13,737 nt of DNA from RHKX01 sp964641695 (GCA_964641695.1 CAZXKG010000072.1:1-13737), one strand, 5' to 3'. Shown: positions 6,613 to 13,737, counted from the stretch's first letter. A program made the numbers and translations. Notes: generated by a model not told the origin, from the sequence alone.

Positions 6613-7458
6613 CTGGCGCAGCCCGCCCTACTCCCGTTCGCCCAGCTCGATCTTCCCGGCAAGCTCGGTCCTGCCGACGGCCGCTACCTGCTCAAGCCGG
6701 AGGGGAATCCGGACGCCGATCCCGACGTCCTGGTGCTGACCACGCTCGGGGCCCCGCGCGCGTCCACGCGACTGCGCAGGGGCAAGGCCCAGGTGGTCGA
6801 GGGCCCCGCCCCCACCCCGCCCTTGCCGTTGACGCGAGTGACCGTGATCCGACCCAGCCCGTTCCCGGGCTCCCGGGAGGCCGACGCCTGGCTGGAGGAG
6901 GTCTGCCGCAGCCGAGAGCTGTGGGGAGCGCTCGCCGACGAGGCGGGAACGCAGATAAACCGGGCGCTGCACGCCTACCGGACGGCCGCCGGCGATCCCT
7001 ACGTCCCCGACGTCGACGTTGCCCGGGCCGTTGCGGTTCGCTTCGGCTACGGCACCGGCGAGGAGGTGGCCGACGGCCGCTGGCGGCGCGCGAACGAGCT
7101 GAGCGAGCGTGAGCGTCTGAAGCTGCTGCGGCGCGACTACGAGGCGCTGAGGCCGCAGGAGCGGATGGCCGCGGTGCTCGGCGGCCGCGAGGACGTGGCT
7201 CCCTACGAGGGCCTGGTCCTCCACGCCCGCGCGGACTTCGACTCGGGCCGAGTCAGGGCTGCCGCGCTCGCCCTGCGCGCGGCGCTGGAGGCGCTGCTCG
7301 CCGACTCCGCCGTCCGTGAGCACCCCGCCGTGACGGGCTCTGAGGCATACGAGCACCTCGCGTCGGCCCCCCTTCCCTCGCCGTCTGCCCCTCGCGCCGA
7401 GATCGAAGCGAGCCTCAAGGCCGCCGAGTCGGTCCTCAGGCGCCGGACCGCGGGCTGA
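6613..7458 (+). CDS. Unrecognised conserved-looking protein, probable CTG start
   Basis: I do not recognise the family. The frame is open from 6439 to the stop at 7458 and reads convincingly as protein from about 6613 (AQPALLPFAQLDLPGKLG), but holds no ATG, GTG or TTG until GTG 6733. I propose CTG 6613, 13 bases after the hydrolase stop, giving 281 residues; starting at 6733 would give 241 and lose a plausible N-terminus. The centre has a Trp/Arg/Glu-rich region (WLEEVCRSRELWGALADEAG) and VARAVAVRFGYGTGEEVADG. The C-terminal half is helical and Ala/Leu/Arg-rich (FDSGRVRAAALALRAALEAL). No signal peptide or membrane segment is visible, so it looks cytoplasmic. Tight spacing suggests co-transcription with the hydrolase. 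A sequence error that removed a normal start is possible. Confidence 0.65.
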   Translation: MAQPALLPFAQLDLPGKLGPADGRYLLKPEGNPDADPDVLVLTTLGAPRASTRLRRGKAQVVEGPAPTPPLPLTRVTVIRPSPFPGSREADAWLEEVCRSRELWGALADEAGTQINRALHAYRTAAGDPYVPDVDVARAVAVRFGYGTGEEVADGRWRRANELSERERLKLLRRDYEALRPQERMAAVLGGREDVAPYEGLVLHARADFDSGRVRAAALALRAALEALLADSAVREHPAVTGSEAYEHLASAPLPSPSAPRAEIEASLKAAESVLRRRTAG

Positions 7459-7584
7459 ATCGCCTCCCGCCTCCGGCTTTCGCGATCGACCGACGAACCG
7501 TGGAGGAATCTGCTCGCTCAGCGGGCCAGAACCTCCGCAGTTCGGACTCGCCAGACGACGGCCCCCTCACGGACTCGTCGGGCC
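7459..7584. other. Convergent intergenic region with weak hairpin
   Basis: The region separates the plus-strand gene ending at 7458 from the minus-strand sirtuin ending at 7585. GGCCC (7560-7564) and GGGCC (7580-7584), with an inner ACG/CGT pairing, could form an imperfect hairpin just after the sirtuin stop. There is no T-run, so its role as a shared terminator is uncertain. I see nothing else here. Confidence 0.3.
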
Positions 7585-8388
7585 CTATCGGTCGAGCGCG
7601 GCCAGGACCGCCGACAGCTCCTCGACGACGTCGCCCTCGAGCTTGACCTCGGCGACCTCGTCATAGGGGGTCGGCCCGATCGTGACCAGGGCGAGCCGGC
7701 CACCGGTGGCCAGGGTCAGCTCCGGGAGCCCGGCAGCCGGGTAGACCTCGAGCGAGCTGCCGACCGCGATGATCAGGTCCGCCTGCTCGGCGAGCTCGCG
7801 GGCGCGGTTGATCGCCGCCACCGGAAGCATCTCCCCGAACAGGACGACGTCCGGCTTGACCTTCCCGAGGCAGCCGCTGCAGGTCGCGACGCCGTCGTCG
7901 AAGAGAGCGCCGACCTCCTCCAGCTCGTAGGCGGCGTGGCAGCTGGTGCAGCTCGAGGTGGCGATCGAGCCATGCACCTCGATCAGGTTCCTGGTGCCCG
8001 CAGCACGATGCAGCCGGTCGATGTTCTGGGTGACGACCGCTTCGACCAAGCCGCGCCGTTCGAGCTCCGCCACCGCCTCGTGGGCTGCGTTCGGGCGCTT
8101 GTCGACGAGCATGTCGAAGCGCTGCCGGTAGAAGCTCCAGAATCGCTTCGTATCCCGGTGAAACGCCTCTATGGATGCCACTTCGAAGGGGTCGACGTCC
8201 TCCCAGATGCCCTTGCCGGGGGTACGGAAGTCGGGGATCCCCGACGGTACGGAGATCCCCGCTCCCGTCAGCACCAGGGTGGAGTCGGAGTCGGAGATGA
8301 GATCGGCGAGCCGAGGCGCGCCCGTCGACGGCTCGGCCCCGTTCGAGCTCCGGCCTGAGCCGTTCCGTGTCGCCCTGCCCACTTCCAC
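7585..8388 (-). CDS. Sirtuin (NAD-dependent protein lysine deacylase), SIRT5/CobB-like pocket
   Basis: Sirtuins remove acyl groups from lysine using NAD, releasing nicotinamide and O-acyl-ADP-ribose. The 267-residue product has the full set: GAGIS (42-46), PDFR (52-55), TQNIDRLH (120-127), catalytic His139 in VHGS, two zinc-binding pairs C147/C150 and C170/C173, KPDVVLFGE (178-186) and GSSLEVYPAAGLP (210-222). Y87-x-x-R90 in FYRQR aligns with the Tyr/Arg pair that binds succinyl or malonyl groups in E. coli CobB (Y92/R95) and human SIRT5, so activity on acidic acyl-lysines is an inference. The GTG at 8388 is chosen for an AGGAG ribosome binding site 9 bases upstream; a Ser/Gly-rich N-terminus of about 25 residues precedes the core. 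It lies 45 bases downstream of the dehydrogenase/hydratase gene on the same strand, probably in its operon. Confidence 0.95.
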   Translation of the reverse strand: MEVGRATRNGSGRSSNGAEPSTGAPRLADLISDSDSTLVLTGAGISVPSGIPDFRTPGKGIWEDVDPFEVASIEAFHRDTKRFWSFYRQRFDMLVDKRPNAAHEAVAELERRGLVEAVVTQNIDRLHRAAGTRNLIEVHGSIATSSCTSCHAAYELEEVGALFDDGVATCSGCLGKVKPDVVLFGEMLPVAAINRARELAEQADLIIAVGSSLEVYPAAGLPELTLATGGRLALVTIGPTPYDEVAEVKLEGDVVEELSAVLAALDR

Positions 8389-8433
8389 CGTCAGCCGCTC
8401 CTACCTCTTACCGCTGCCCTGCTGATCCTGCCC

Positions 8434-10443
8434 CTACTTGCCCTGCCACCGGGGACTGCGCTTGCCGAGGAAGGCGGCGATGCCCTCCTTGGCGTCCTCG
8501 CTGAAGAACGCCTCGCCGAAGCCCTGCTTCTCCGCCTCGATGCCCTCGTCGAGGTCGCCCTTGGCGGAGACGCGCTTGATCTGACGGACAGCGATCGGTG
8601 CCTGACCGGCGAGACGGCGGGCAAATGCCAGCGCCGTGTCGAACAGCTCGTGGTCGGGGACGAGATGGTTGACGAGCCCGATCTCGTAGGCCTCGCCGGC
8701 CGTCACCGGGTCTCCGACCAGGTTCATCTCCAGGGCCTTCTGCGCCCCGACGAGGCGCGCCAATCGCTGCGTGCCGCCGAAGCCGGGGATGATCCCGAGC
8801 TTGACCTCGGGCTGACCGAAGACGGCCGACTCGGCGGCGATCCGCATGTCGCAGGCCATCGCCAGCTCGCAACCACCGCCGAAGGCGAGGGAGTTGACCG
8901 CGGCGATCGTGACCACGCCCTCGGTCTCGAGCTCGCGGAACAGCGCGTGGGCCTCGTTGACCAGGGCGGTACCGCTCTCCTCGTCGAGCTGCGTGAACGC
9001 CTTGATGTCGGCGCCGGCGGAGAAGACCATGCCGAACGGGGCGGCCGAGGCGATCACGATCGAGCGGATGCTTCCGTCGTCCTTGACCCGGTCCCAGACG
9101 GTCCGCAGATCTCCGATCACGTCCGGGCTCAGCGAGTTCATCGGCAGGTTGGCCAGCCAGACGATCGCGACGCCGCCCTCGCGTGTGTCGAGCTTGATCG
9201 TGTCCGTCTGCTCGCCCTCATCTGGCTGCGGGTAGGCGTAGAAGCCCTGGCCGCTCTTCGCCCCGAGACGACCCTGGGCAACCAGACGCCGCAGCGTCAC
9301 CGGTACCGAGAAGCGGTCCGGATGCGCCTCGGCGAGGTTCTCGAGCTTCTCCAGGACCACGTCGAGGCCGGTCGCGTCCGCCTTCGCGAACGGCGGCAGC
9401 AGGCCGCGGCGGGGGTCGAGACCGGCGCCGGCCATCATCCCGAGGTCGATCTCGCGGACCGAGCAGACGCCCTCCTCCAGCAGCAGGCACGCCTCGACGA
9501 GCGCCTTCAGCGAGAACTTCTCGACCAGGTCGTCGACGTCGGGGTCGGCATCGCCCGGCAGGTTCGGCTCGCCGTCCTTGAACGCGCCCTCTCCCCCGGT
9601 CTTGACGCCGAGCTTGCCCTCGGAGACGAGCCCCTGCATTCCCGGATGGACGTAGAAGCGGTCCCCGTAGGCATCCCGGAGGTGCTCGGCGACGTGAAGG
9701 ACCGTGTCCAGGCCGAGGAAGTCGGTGAGGATGAAGGGCCCCATCGGCGCGGCGTTGGCCCCCGCGATCCCCTCATCGATCTTCTTGATCGAAAGGCCCT
9801 TCTCCTCCTGCTCGCGCCAGACCTCGGCGACGGAGGAGTTGAGGATCCGGTTGACGACGAAGCCCGGGACCTCCCCGCAGACGATCGGCTGCTTCCTGAT
9901 CGCCTGGGCGAAGTTGAAGGCGATCGAGACGGTCTCCGGCGAGGTGTCCTCGCCCTCGACGATCTCGAGCAGCGGCATGATCGAAGCCGGGTAGAAGAAG
10001 TGGAAGCCGACGACCTTGTCGGGACGCAGCGTGGCGTCGCCCATCTCGGTGATCGAGAGCGACGAGGTGTTGGAGCTGATGATCGCGTGACCGGGCGTGA
10101 CGGCGTCCAGCTCGGCGAAGACCGCCTGCTTGATCTCCATCCGTTCGGGCGCCGCCTCGATCACGAAGTCGACGTCGCCGAAGGAGGAGTAGTCGGTGGT
10201 GCCTTCGATCCGCCCGATCACCTCGGCGAGACGCGCGTCCGCCTGCTCCTGGGTGATCTTCTCCTTGCCGACGAGCTTGTCGAGCTGACCCTTCGTGACC
10301 TGACGGGCCTTCTCGATGCCCTGGTCGACGAACTTCTGGTCGATGTCCTTGAGCACGACGTCGATGTCGGCGGCAGCGATCGCCTGCGCGATCTCTCCCC
10401 CCATGGTTCCGGCGCCGACTACCGCGGCCTTGAAGACGAACAT
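8434..10443 (-). CDS. Fused 3-hydroxyacyl-CoA dehydrogenase / enoyl-CoA hydratase (dehydrogenase-first order)
   Basis: The bifunctional enzyme would hydrate enoyl-CoA and oxidise 3-hydroxyacyl-CoA with NAD in beta-oxidation or a related acyl-CoA route. The 669 residues begin with a Rossmann NAD-binding domain (VVGAGTMGGEIAQ, 8-20), then the dehydrogenase active site: SSNTSS (123-128), His148 in GFHFFYP (usual HFFNP), Glu160 and Asn198 in PGFVVNR. Two dehydrogenase C-terminal domains follow (about 190-285 and 310-405). A crotonase domain (about 415-669) shows FSAGADIKAF (474-483), GGGCELAMACDMRIA (522-536, Glu526) and PEVKLGIIPGFGGTQR (545-560, Glu546), so both hydratase glutamates are present. 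E. coli FadB has the reverse order; dehydrogenase-first fusions are known in archaeal crotonyl-CoA hydratase/3-hydroxybutyryl-CoA dehydrogenases and some bacteria. A strong AGGGAG site precedes the ATG at 10443. The sirtuin follows after 45 bases. Confidence 0.95.
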   Translation of the reverse strand: MFVFKAAVVGAGTMGGEIAQAIAAADIDVVLKDIDQKFVDQGIEKARQVTKGQLDKLVGKEKITQEQADARLAEVIGRIEGTTDYSSFGDVDFVIEAAPERMEIKQAVFAELDAVTPGHAIISSNTSSLSITEMGDATLRPDKVVGFHFFYPASIMPLLEIVEGEDTSPETVSIAFNFAQAIRKQPIVCGEVPGFVVNRILNSSVAEVWREQEEKGLSIKKIDEGIAGANAAPMGPFILTDFLGLDTVLHVAEHLRDAYGDRFYVHPGMQGLVSEGKLGVKTGGEGAFKDGEPNLPGDADPDVDDLVEKFSLKALVEACLLLEEGVCSVREIDLGMMAGAGLDPRRGLLPPFAKADATGLDVVLEKLENLAEAHPDRFSVPVTLRRLVAQGRLGAKSGQGFYAYPQPDEGEQTDTIKLDTREGGVAIVWLANLPMNSLSPDVIGDLRTVWDRVKDDGSIRSIVIASAAPFGMVFSAGADIKAFTQLDEESGTALVNEAHALFRELETEGVVTIAAVNSLAFGGGCELAMACDMRIAAESAVFGQPEVKLGIIPGFGGTQRLARLVGAQKALEMNLVGDPVTAGEAYEIGLVNHLVPDHELFDTALAFARRLAGQAPIAVRQIKRVSAKGDLDEGIEAEKQGFGEAFFSEDAKEGIAAFLGKRSPRWQGK

Positions 10444-10548
10444 TCCGCTCCCTAGTTGTGTCGGATTGAGTGGTGGTGCTCGGAGGGCGAATCCCGTTGG
10501 CGATGGGGCACTGCGCGTCCGAGGAGGCCTCGGCCTCGACCGGGGAGG

Positions 10549-11037
10549 CTACCCGTTGACGCGTGCAGAGCCGGACTCGGCGATCTCCGCCCGGAAGGCG
10601 GCGAGACTGCGCTGCAGCGATCCCCGCATCTGCGAGCGGATGAAGAGGAAATCGGTGAGCGCCCGCAGCGGGCCGCCGCCGCTGAGGCGGTACTCGAGCA
10701 CCTGCGTGACCCTGGTTCGCTGCTCGCTGGACTCGCCCGACGGGAGGATCTCGAAGGTCGCCTCCAGCGTCCCGGACGACTCCGGATCGCTGAACTCGAT
10801 CCGGTGCAGAGTGCGCGGCTCGTGCTCGACGACCTTCTCCTCGACGGTTCCGCGACCGGCCGGGGTGGAACGCCAGACGAGCTTGCTCCCACGTGCCGGG
10901 TAGCTCTCGCTGGAGACGACGGAGCCGAACCCGTCGACCCAGATCGGCCATCGTGCCTGGTCGAAGTAGACGTCCCAGGCTTCCGCCAGGGTAGCGTCGA
11001 CCTCCGTGCTCGCCTCCACCCGCCTCACGACGAGCAC
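10549..11037 (-). CDS. SRPBCC-superfamily protein (START/polyketide cyclase-like fold)
   Basis: The 162-residue product has the helix-grip pattern of the SRPBCC (polyketide_cyc2-type) superfamily. It opens with a first strand and helix (EVDATLAEAWDVYFDQARWP, about 12-31, resembling the common xAPxExVWxxxxDxxxWP), continues with antiparallel strands including the SKLVWRSTP and TVEEKVVEHEPRTLHRIEFS regions, and ends with a long helix (RSQMRGSLQRSLAAFRAEIA). Members bind hydrophobic ligands or act as cyclases or dehydrases; no catalytic residue can be assigned. GTG 11037 gives the longest product but has no clear ribosome binding site, and in-frame GTGs at 11028 and 11019 are alternatives. It is 105 bases upstream of the dehydrogenase/hydratase gene on the same strand, so a lipid or acyl-CoA ligand is possible. 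Family confident, function open. Confidence 0.8.
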   Translation of the reverse strand: MLVVRRVEASTEVDATLAEAWDVYFDQARWPIWVDGFGSVVSSESYPARGSKLVWRSTPAGRGTVEEKVVEHEPRTLHRIEFSDPESSGTLEATFEILPSGESSEQRTRVTQVLEYRLSGGGPLRALTDFLFIRSQMRGSLQRSLAAFRAEIAESGSARVNG

Positions 11038-11218
11038 GATATCCGCGTGGCGACCGCGATGAGAAGCGGACGAGCCCGGAGCGTCCTACCCCTACCGAGA
11101 TCGTCCTGATCTCGAGCCCGCCGACCTCTGCCCTGGTCTATCGGATCGCCGACAGGGCGTCTTTAGCCACCGGCGAGATCTGGCCCATGACGAAGACCAT
11201 CGCGGGACCGTGCCCTGC

Positions 11219-11909
11219 CTATGCCGCGATCCGACTCGCTGCCGCGGCCTCGGCTCGGGGATCCGCCAACTCGCCGAAGAAATCGGGCAGTGAGTCGATC
11301 TCGCCGCCGATCACCGAACTGCGGATCACCTCGACAGCGGCGCCGGGCGCCACCTCGGCGTTGAAGGCGATGAACCGTGACCCGGATGAGCCGAGCAGTC
11401 CGGTTGAAGGACTTCTGCTCGATCGTCTCGATCAACTTCGCCCTCAACCTGCTCTCCGGCCCGTCCCTGGAGGGATATGCCTCCGCCAGCGCCTTGTCGA
11501 TCTCCTCCTCGAGACGCATCGCCCAGGCCTCGTCCTCCTTCGAGGATCTGTTGACGAGCTCCGCCACCGCTCCGAGTTGGTCCGAGGTCGCCACCGCCAC
11601 CGCGTGCCGCTTGTTCTTGAAATGGATGTAGAAGCCCTGATGGGAGATCTCGGCACCGGCGGTTATGTCGGAGAGCTTGAGGGTCTCGTAGCCGAGCTCG
11701 GTGGCCTTCTCCCTGGCGACCTCGATGATGCGAGGACGGGAGGAGTTGGTGGTGTCGTAGCGGCGGGGCTCGGCCTTCGACCTGCTCTTGCGCGGGGTTC
11801 TCGACCTGATCGCATCCGCTCGCTTAGAACGGGCTGAGCCTCGGGTCGAATGACCCGAGGCTTGCACCGACTTTCCCTTGCCCCCCGTGTTCTTGACGGG
11901 AGCGCTCAC
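11219..11909 (-). pseudogene. TetR-family regulator gene with a frameshift
   Basis: TetR regulators bind DNA as dimers and release it on ligand binding. The first frame encodes a basic Ser/Arg/Lys-rich tail of about 50 residues and a TetR DNA-binding domain (RPRIIEVAREKATELG, then LSDITAGAEISHQGFYIHFKNK in two parts), followed by ligand-domain helices up to QKSFN. Near 11400-11405 the frame turns arginine-rich and non-protein-like. A change of one base there continues naturally as GLLGSSGSRFIAFN and ends SRIAA at the TAG 11219-11221. The repaired protein has about 229 residues, normal for the family plus its basic tail. Without repair, translation runs about 80 junk residues to beyond 11190. 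The start is set at GTG 11909, two bases after the preceding stop; a GTG at 11987 inside that gene is less likely. It may be a true pseudogene, a sequence error, or rarely a programmed shift. Confidence 0.75.
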
Positions 11910-11911
11910 GT

Positions 11912-12133
11912 TCAGCGCCCCAGCTTGTTGGCCTGTCGCTTGAGCTTCTTCGCCTGCTTGCGAAGGGCCTTGGCCTTCTTCGGCCACCGGAATCGGTCCA
12001 GGAGCCGGAAAGAGACCACGGCGCCAGCGGGTGCCGAGCCCAGGGGCGTGAACTTGATTAGGAAGTTCACGTCCTTCGTCGTTTCGGTGGCGCCTCGGCT
12101 GAGAAAGTCACGCAACCGAGGAGAGCCGTCCAC
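11912..12133 (-). CDS. 73-residue basic protein, unrecognised
   Basis: I do not recognise this protein. The first two thirds (LRDFLSRGATETTKDVNFLI and on through APAGAVVSFRLLDRFRWP) is mixed, with a moderately hydrophobic middle. The last 24 residues are a lysine-rich amphipathic helix (KKAKALRKQAKKLKRQANK) that could bind nucleic acid or an acidic membrane or protein surface. GC at third codon positions is high and even, supporting real coding. GTG 12133 starts 4 bases after the MazF stop, and the TGA lies 2 bases before the proposed TetR start, so it appears to be the third gene of a coupled four-gene run. No ribosome binding site is clear. It could be an accessory of the toxin-antitoxin pair, a TetR partner, or a passenger. 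Confidence 0.6.
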   Translation of the reverse strand: MDGSPRLRDFLSRGATETTKDVNFLIKFTPLGSAPAGAVVSFRLLDRFRWPKKAKALRKQAKKLKRQANKLGR

Positions 12134-12137
12134 GGCT

Positions 12138-12485
12138 CTATCTCAGGAGCAACCGGCAGTGTTTGAGAAGCTCTTCCAGCGTCCTCGGCCTGATCCGCCC
12201 GAGACGCTTGGACAGCCGCTCGTGGGAGATCGCTCGGAGCTGCTCCGGCATCGCGAATCCATCCTCCCTGAGGCCTCCCTCTGAACTCGGGATACCCAGG
12301 TGCAGCGCGTTGCCGAAGTCCGTTCGCGTCAGCGGAACCGCGAGGGACAAGCCCAGCCCAGATTGATTCAGTTGGTCCACCGAGACGATCACGAACGGTC
12401 GAGCCTTGGCCTGCTCCCTACCCCGGGTGGGATCGGGATCGGCCCAGAAGACGTCCCCCTGCTCAGGCCGAGAACAGCTCACCAC
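12138..12485 (-). CDS. MazF/PemK-family endoribonuclease toxin
   Basis: MazF toxins are small SH3-like RNases that cut mRNA, and sometimes tRNA or rRNA, at short sequences when their antitoxin is lost. The 115-residue product begins with QGDVFWADPDPTRGREQ (about 9-25), the standard N-terminal strand and loop, then ARPFVIVSVDQ with catalytic-type Arg29, AVPLTR with Thr53, GFAMPEQLRAI (76-86) and the C-terminal helix ERLSKRLGRIRPRTLEELL. Length and motifs are complete, so it is probably active. The start is GTG 12485 or GTG 12482; the latter overlaps the antitoxin stop as GTGA, the usual toxin-antitoxin coupling. Codon use is less GC-biased at third positions than in the metabolic genes around it, consistent with acquisition by transfer. 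Confidence 0.92.
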   Translation of the reverse strand: MVSCSRPEQGDVFWADPDPTRGREQAKARPFVIVSVDQLNQSGLGLSLAVPLTRTDFGNALHLGIPSSEGGLREDGFAMPEQLRAISHERLSKRLGRIRPRTLEELLKHCRLLLR

Positions 12486-12745
12486 TCAGGAGTCGAGGGG
12501 TCGAACGATTCCTCGAGCTGCCCGCTCTCGCGGCGATATGCGGACATCAAGCGCGGATCCGAGACGATCCGGTCGAACCCATTGGCCGCCTCTGTCAAGA
12601 GGGCCTCTTCGTCAGCGGCTTCAACAAGCTTCGCGACCACTTCGCCTGCAGGCTCACCTCGGCGTGCGGCGAGACCACGGAGCCTGTCACGCGTCTCGAT
12701 GCCCACTCTGATGGTTGTCGTGTCGGCGGCTGCCATGTAGATCAT
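12479..12745 (-). CDS. Ribbon-helix-helix antitoxin (MazE/CopG-like) partner of MazF
   Basis: The product has an N-terminal ribbon-helix-helix pattern (TTTIRVGIETRDRLRGLAAR, about 9-28, then GEPAGEVVAKLVEAA) that would dimerise and bind its own promoter. A C-terminal half rich in acidic and aromatic residues (MSAYRRESGQLEESFDPST) is of the kind that wraps around and inhibits the toxin. ATG 12745 gives 88 residues; ATG 12736 (85 residues) is equally possible, and the longer frame back to 12793 is unlikely. The stop overlaps the MazF start, placing antitoxin before toxin as usual. Codons such as AGA, TTG, TAT and ACA are commoner here than in neighbours, hinting at foreign origin. An inverted repeat over the start is a likely autoregulatory site. 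Confidence 0.85.
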   Translation of the reverse strand: MIYMAAADTTTIRVGIETRDRLRGLAARRGEPAGEVVAKLVEAADEEALLTEAANGFDRIVSDPRLMSAYRRESGQLEESFDPSTPEW

Positions 12746-12754
12746 CAGTCTACA
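12736..12754. promoter_or_regulatory. Inverted repeat over the antitoxin start, candidate operator
   Basis: TGTAGA (12736-12741), 7-base centre, TCTACA (12749-12754) is a perfect 6-base inverted repeat. It covers both possible antitoxin start codons. On the minus strand it includes TAGACT, a TANNNT-type -10 candidate. A dimeric ribbon-helix-helix protein bound here would block transcription of the whole run. The short arms leave room for chance. Confidence 0.45.
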
Positions 12755-12792
12755 CAATCGCAAGCCAGGGGTGGGAAGCGGTGCCGCGAGCA

Positions 12793-12830
12793 AAGAGAAC
12801 GCCCCCGCGATCCGGACGATCGCAGGGGCG
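12793..12830 (-). terminator. Hairpin terminator after the acyl-CoA dehydrogenase gene
   Basis: The arms 12800-12812 and 12818-12830 pair as CGCCCC/GGGGCG and GCGATC/GATCGC with a single C-A mismatch and a 5-base loop. On the minus strand the stem is followed by TTCTCTTTG. It begins about 50 bases after the dehydrogenase stop (12882) and ends before the antitoxin gene. It fits a rho-independent terminator that separates the metabolic gene from the toxin-antitoxin run. Confidence 0.7.
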
Positions 12831-12881
12831 GAATCCTCTACGTACCTCGCGGCCCCCGAGAACCGCGTCGGAGCTTGGCCC

Positions 12882-13737
<856 letters not shown>

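Noticed and set aside
4527..6662. A 711-codon open frame on the minus strand opposite the wall hydrolase
   Set aside because: It is Val/Asp/Leu-repetitive, as expected from antisense of GC-rich codons; the plus strand has the signal peptide and catalytic motifs.
8650..10455. A 601-codon open frame on the plus strand opposite the dehydrogenase/hydratase gene
   Set aside because: It is a high-GC antisense shadow: the opposite strand encodes a complete enzyme with all motifs, and this translation has no domain-like pattern.
10520..10537. CGAGG-AGG-CCTCG and overlapping GAGGCC/GGCCTC repeats in the gap before the dehydrogenase/hydratase gene
   Set aside because: The arms are short and simple in GC-rich sequence, with no T-run and no link to a promoter; chance is likely.
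9773..10951. A 392-codon minus-strand frame overlapping the SRPBCC and dehydrogenase genes
   Set aside because: It is arginine-rich and out of frame with two well-supported genes on the same strand.
11163..11987. Taking the TetR gene as an intact 274-residue protein starting at GTG 11987
   Set aside because: The C-terminal 80 residues are arginine-rich and unlike any TetR ligand domain while another frame restores one, and the early start would lie inside the 73-residue gene without a ribosome binding site.
12848..12867. Second hairpin CGCGG/CCGCG near the dehydrogenase stop
   Set aside because: The stem is only five pairs with a 10-base loop and no T-run; the stronger hairpin at 12800-12830 explains termination.

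Overview
The window is high-GC chromosomal DNA with dense genes and frequent GTG starts. The gene order tilS-hpt-ftsH, a secreted actinobacterial-style wall hydrolase carrying a C...DDDGDG...DPGC module, and likely leaderless starts point to an actinobacterium. A deep branch such as Thermoleophilia/Solirubrobacterales is my guess from protein flavour, not proven. I see no rRNA, tRNA, CRISPR array or insertion sequence.

Left block (1-3461). On the minus strand tilS (1285-2688), hpt (709-1266) and the 5' part of ftsH (1-566) form the classic tRNA-lysidine synthase / hypoxanthine phosphoribosyltransferase / membrane protease run. Divergent from tilS is a short nucleoside phosphorylase-family gene (2808-3461, +) with altered active-site residues. 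Next to hpt it suggests purine salvage, unless catalysis has been lost.

Middle block (3510-7458). A small coiled-coil protein gene (3510-3800, -) lies divergent from a large secreted cell-wall enzyme (4077-6599, +). The large protein joins a lytic transglycosylase domain, a LytM/M23-like domain that has lost its metal ligands and is split by a long insert, and a C-terminal LAS-type zinc peptidase with an intact H...D...HxH set. Its upstream region holds three hairpins and a short reading frame overlapping the enzyme's start as ATGA. An unrecognised gene follows (6613-7458, +); its reading frame has no ATG, GTG or TTG for its first 40 or so codons, so a CTG start is proposed.

Right block (7585-13737, all minus strand). 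The genes are mostly for fatty-acid or acyl-CoA metabolism: an acyl-CoA dehydrogenase (12882 to beyond the right edge), an SRPBCC-fold protein (10549-11037), a fused 3-hydroxyacyl-CoA dehydrogenase/enoyl-CoA hydratase in dehydrogenase-first order (8434-10443), and a sirtuin with a SIRT5/CobB-like Tyr-x-x-Arg pair (7585-8388). Between the dehydrogenase and the SRPBCC gene is a compact four-gene run: RHH antitoxin, MazF toxin, a 73-residue basic protein and a TetR regulator, with junctions of -4, +4 and +2 bases. The TetR gene has a frameshift near 11400-11405; its C-terminal half is recognisable in another frame, ending at 11219. A hairpin with a T-rich tail (12793-12830) separates the dehydrogenase from this run, and an inverted repeat covers the antitoxin start.

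The least ordinary items are the toxin-antitoxin/basic protein/TetR run, the three-module wall hydrolase with its leader, the non-canonical start at 6613, and the divergent phosphorylase.
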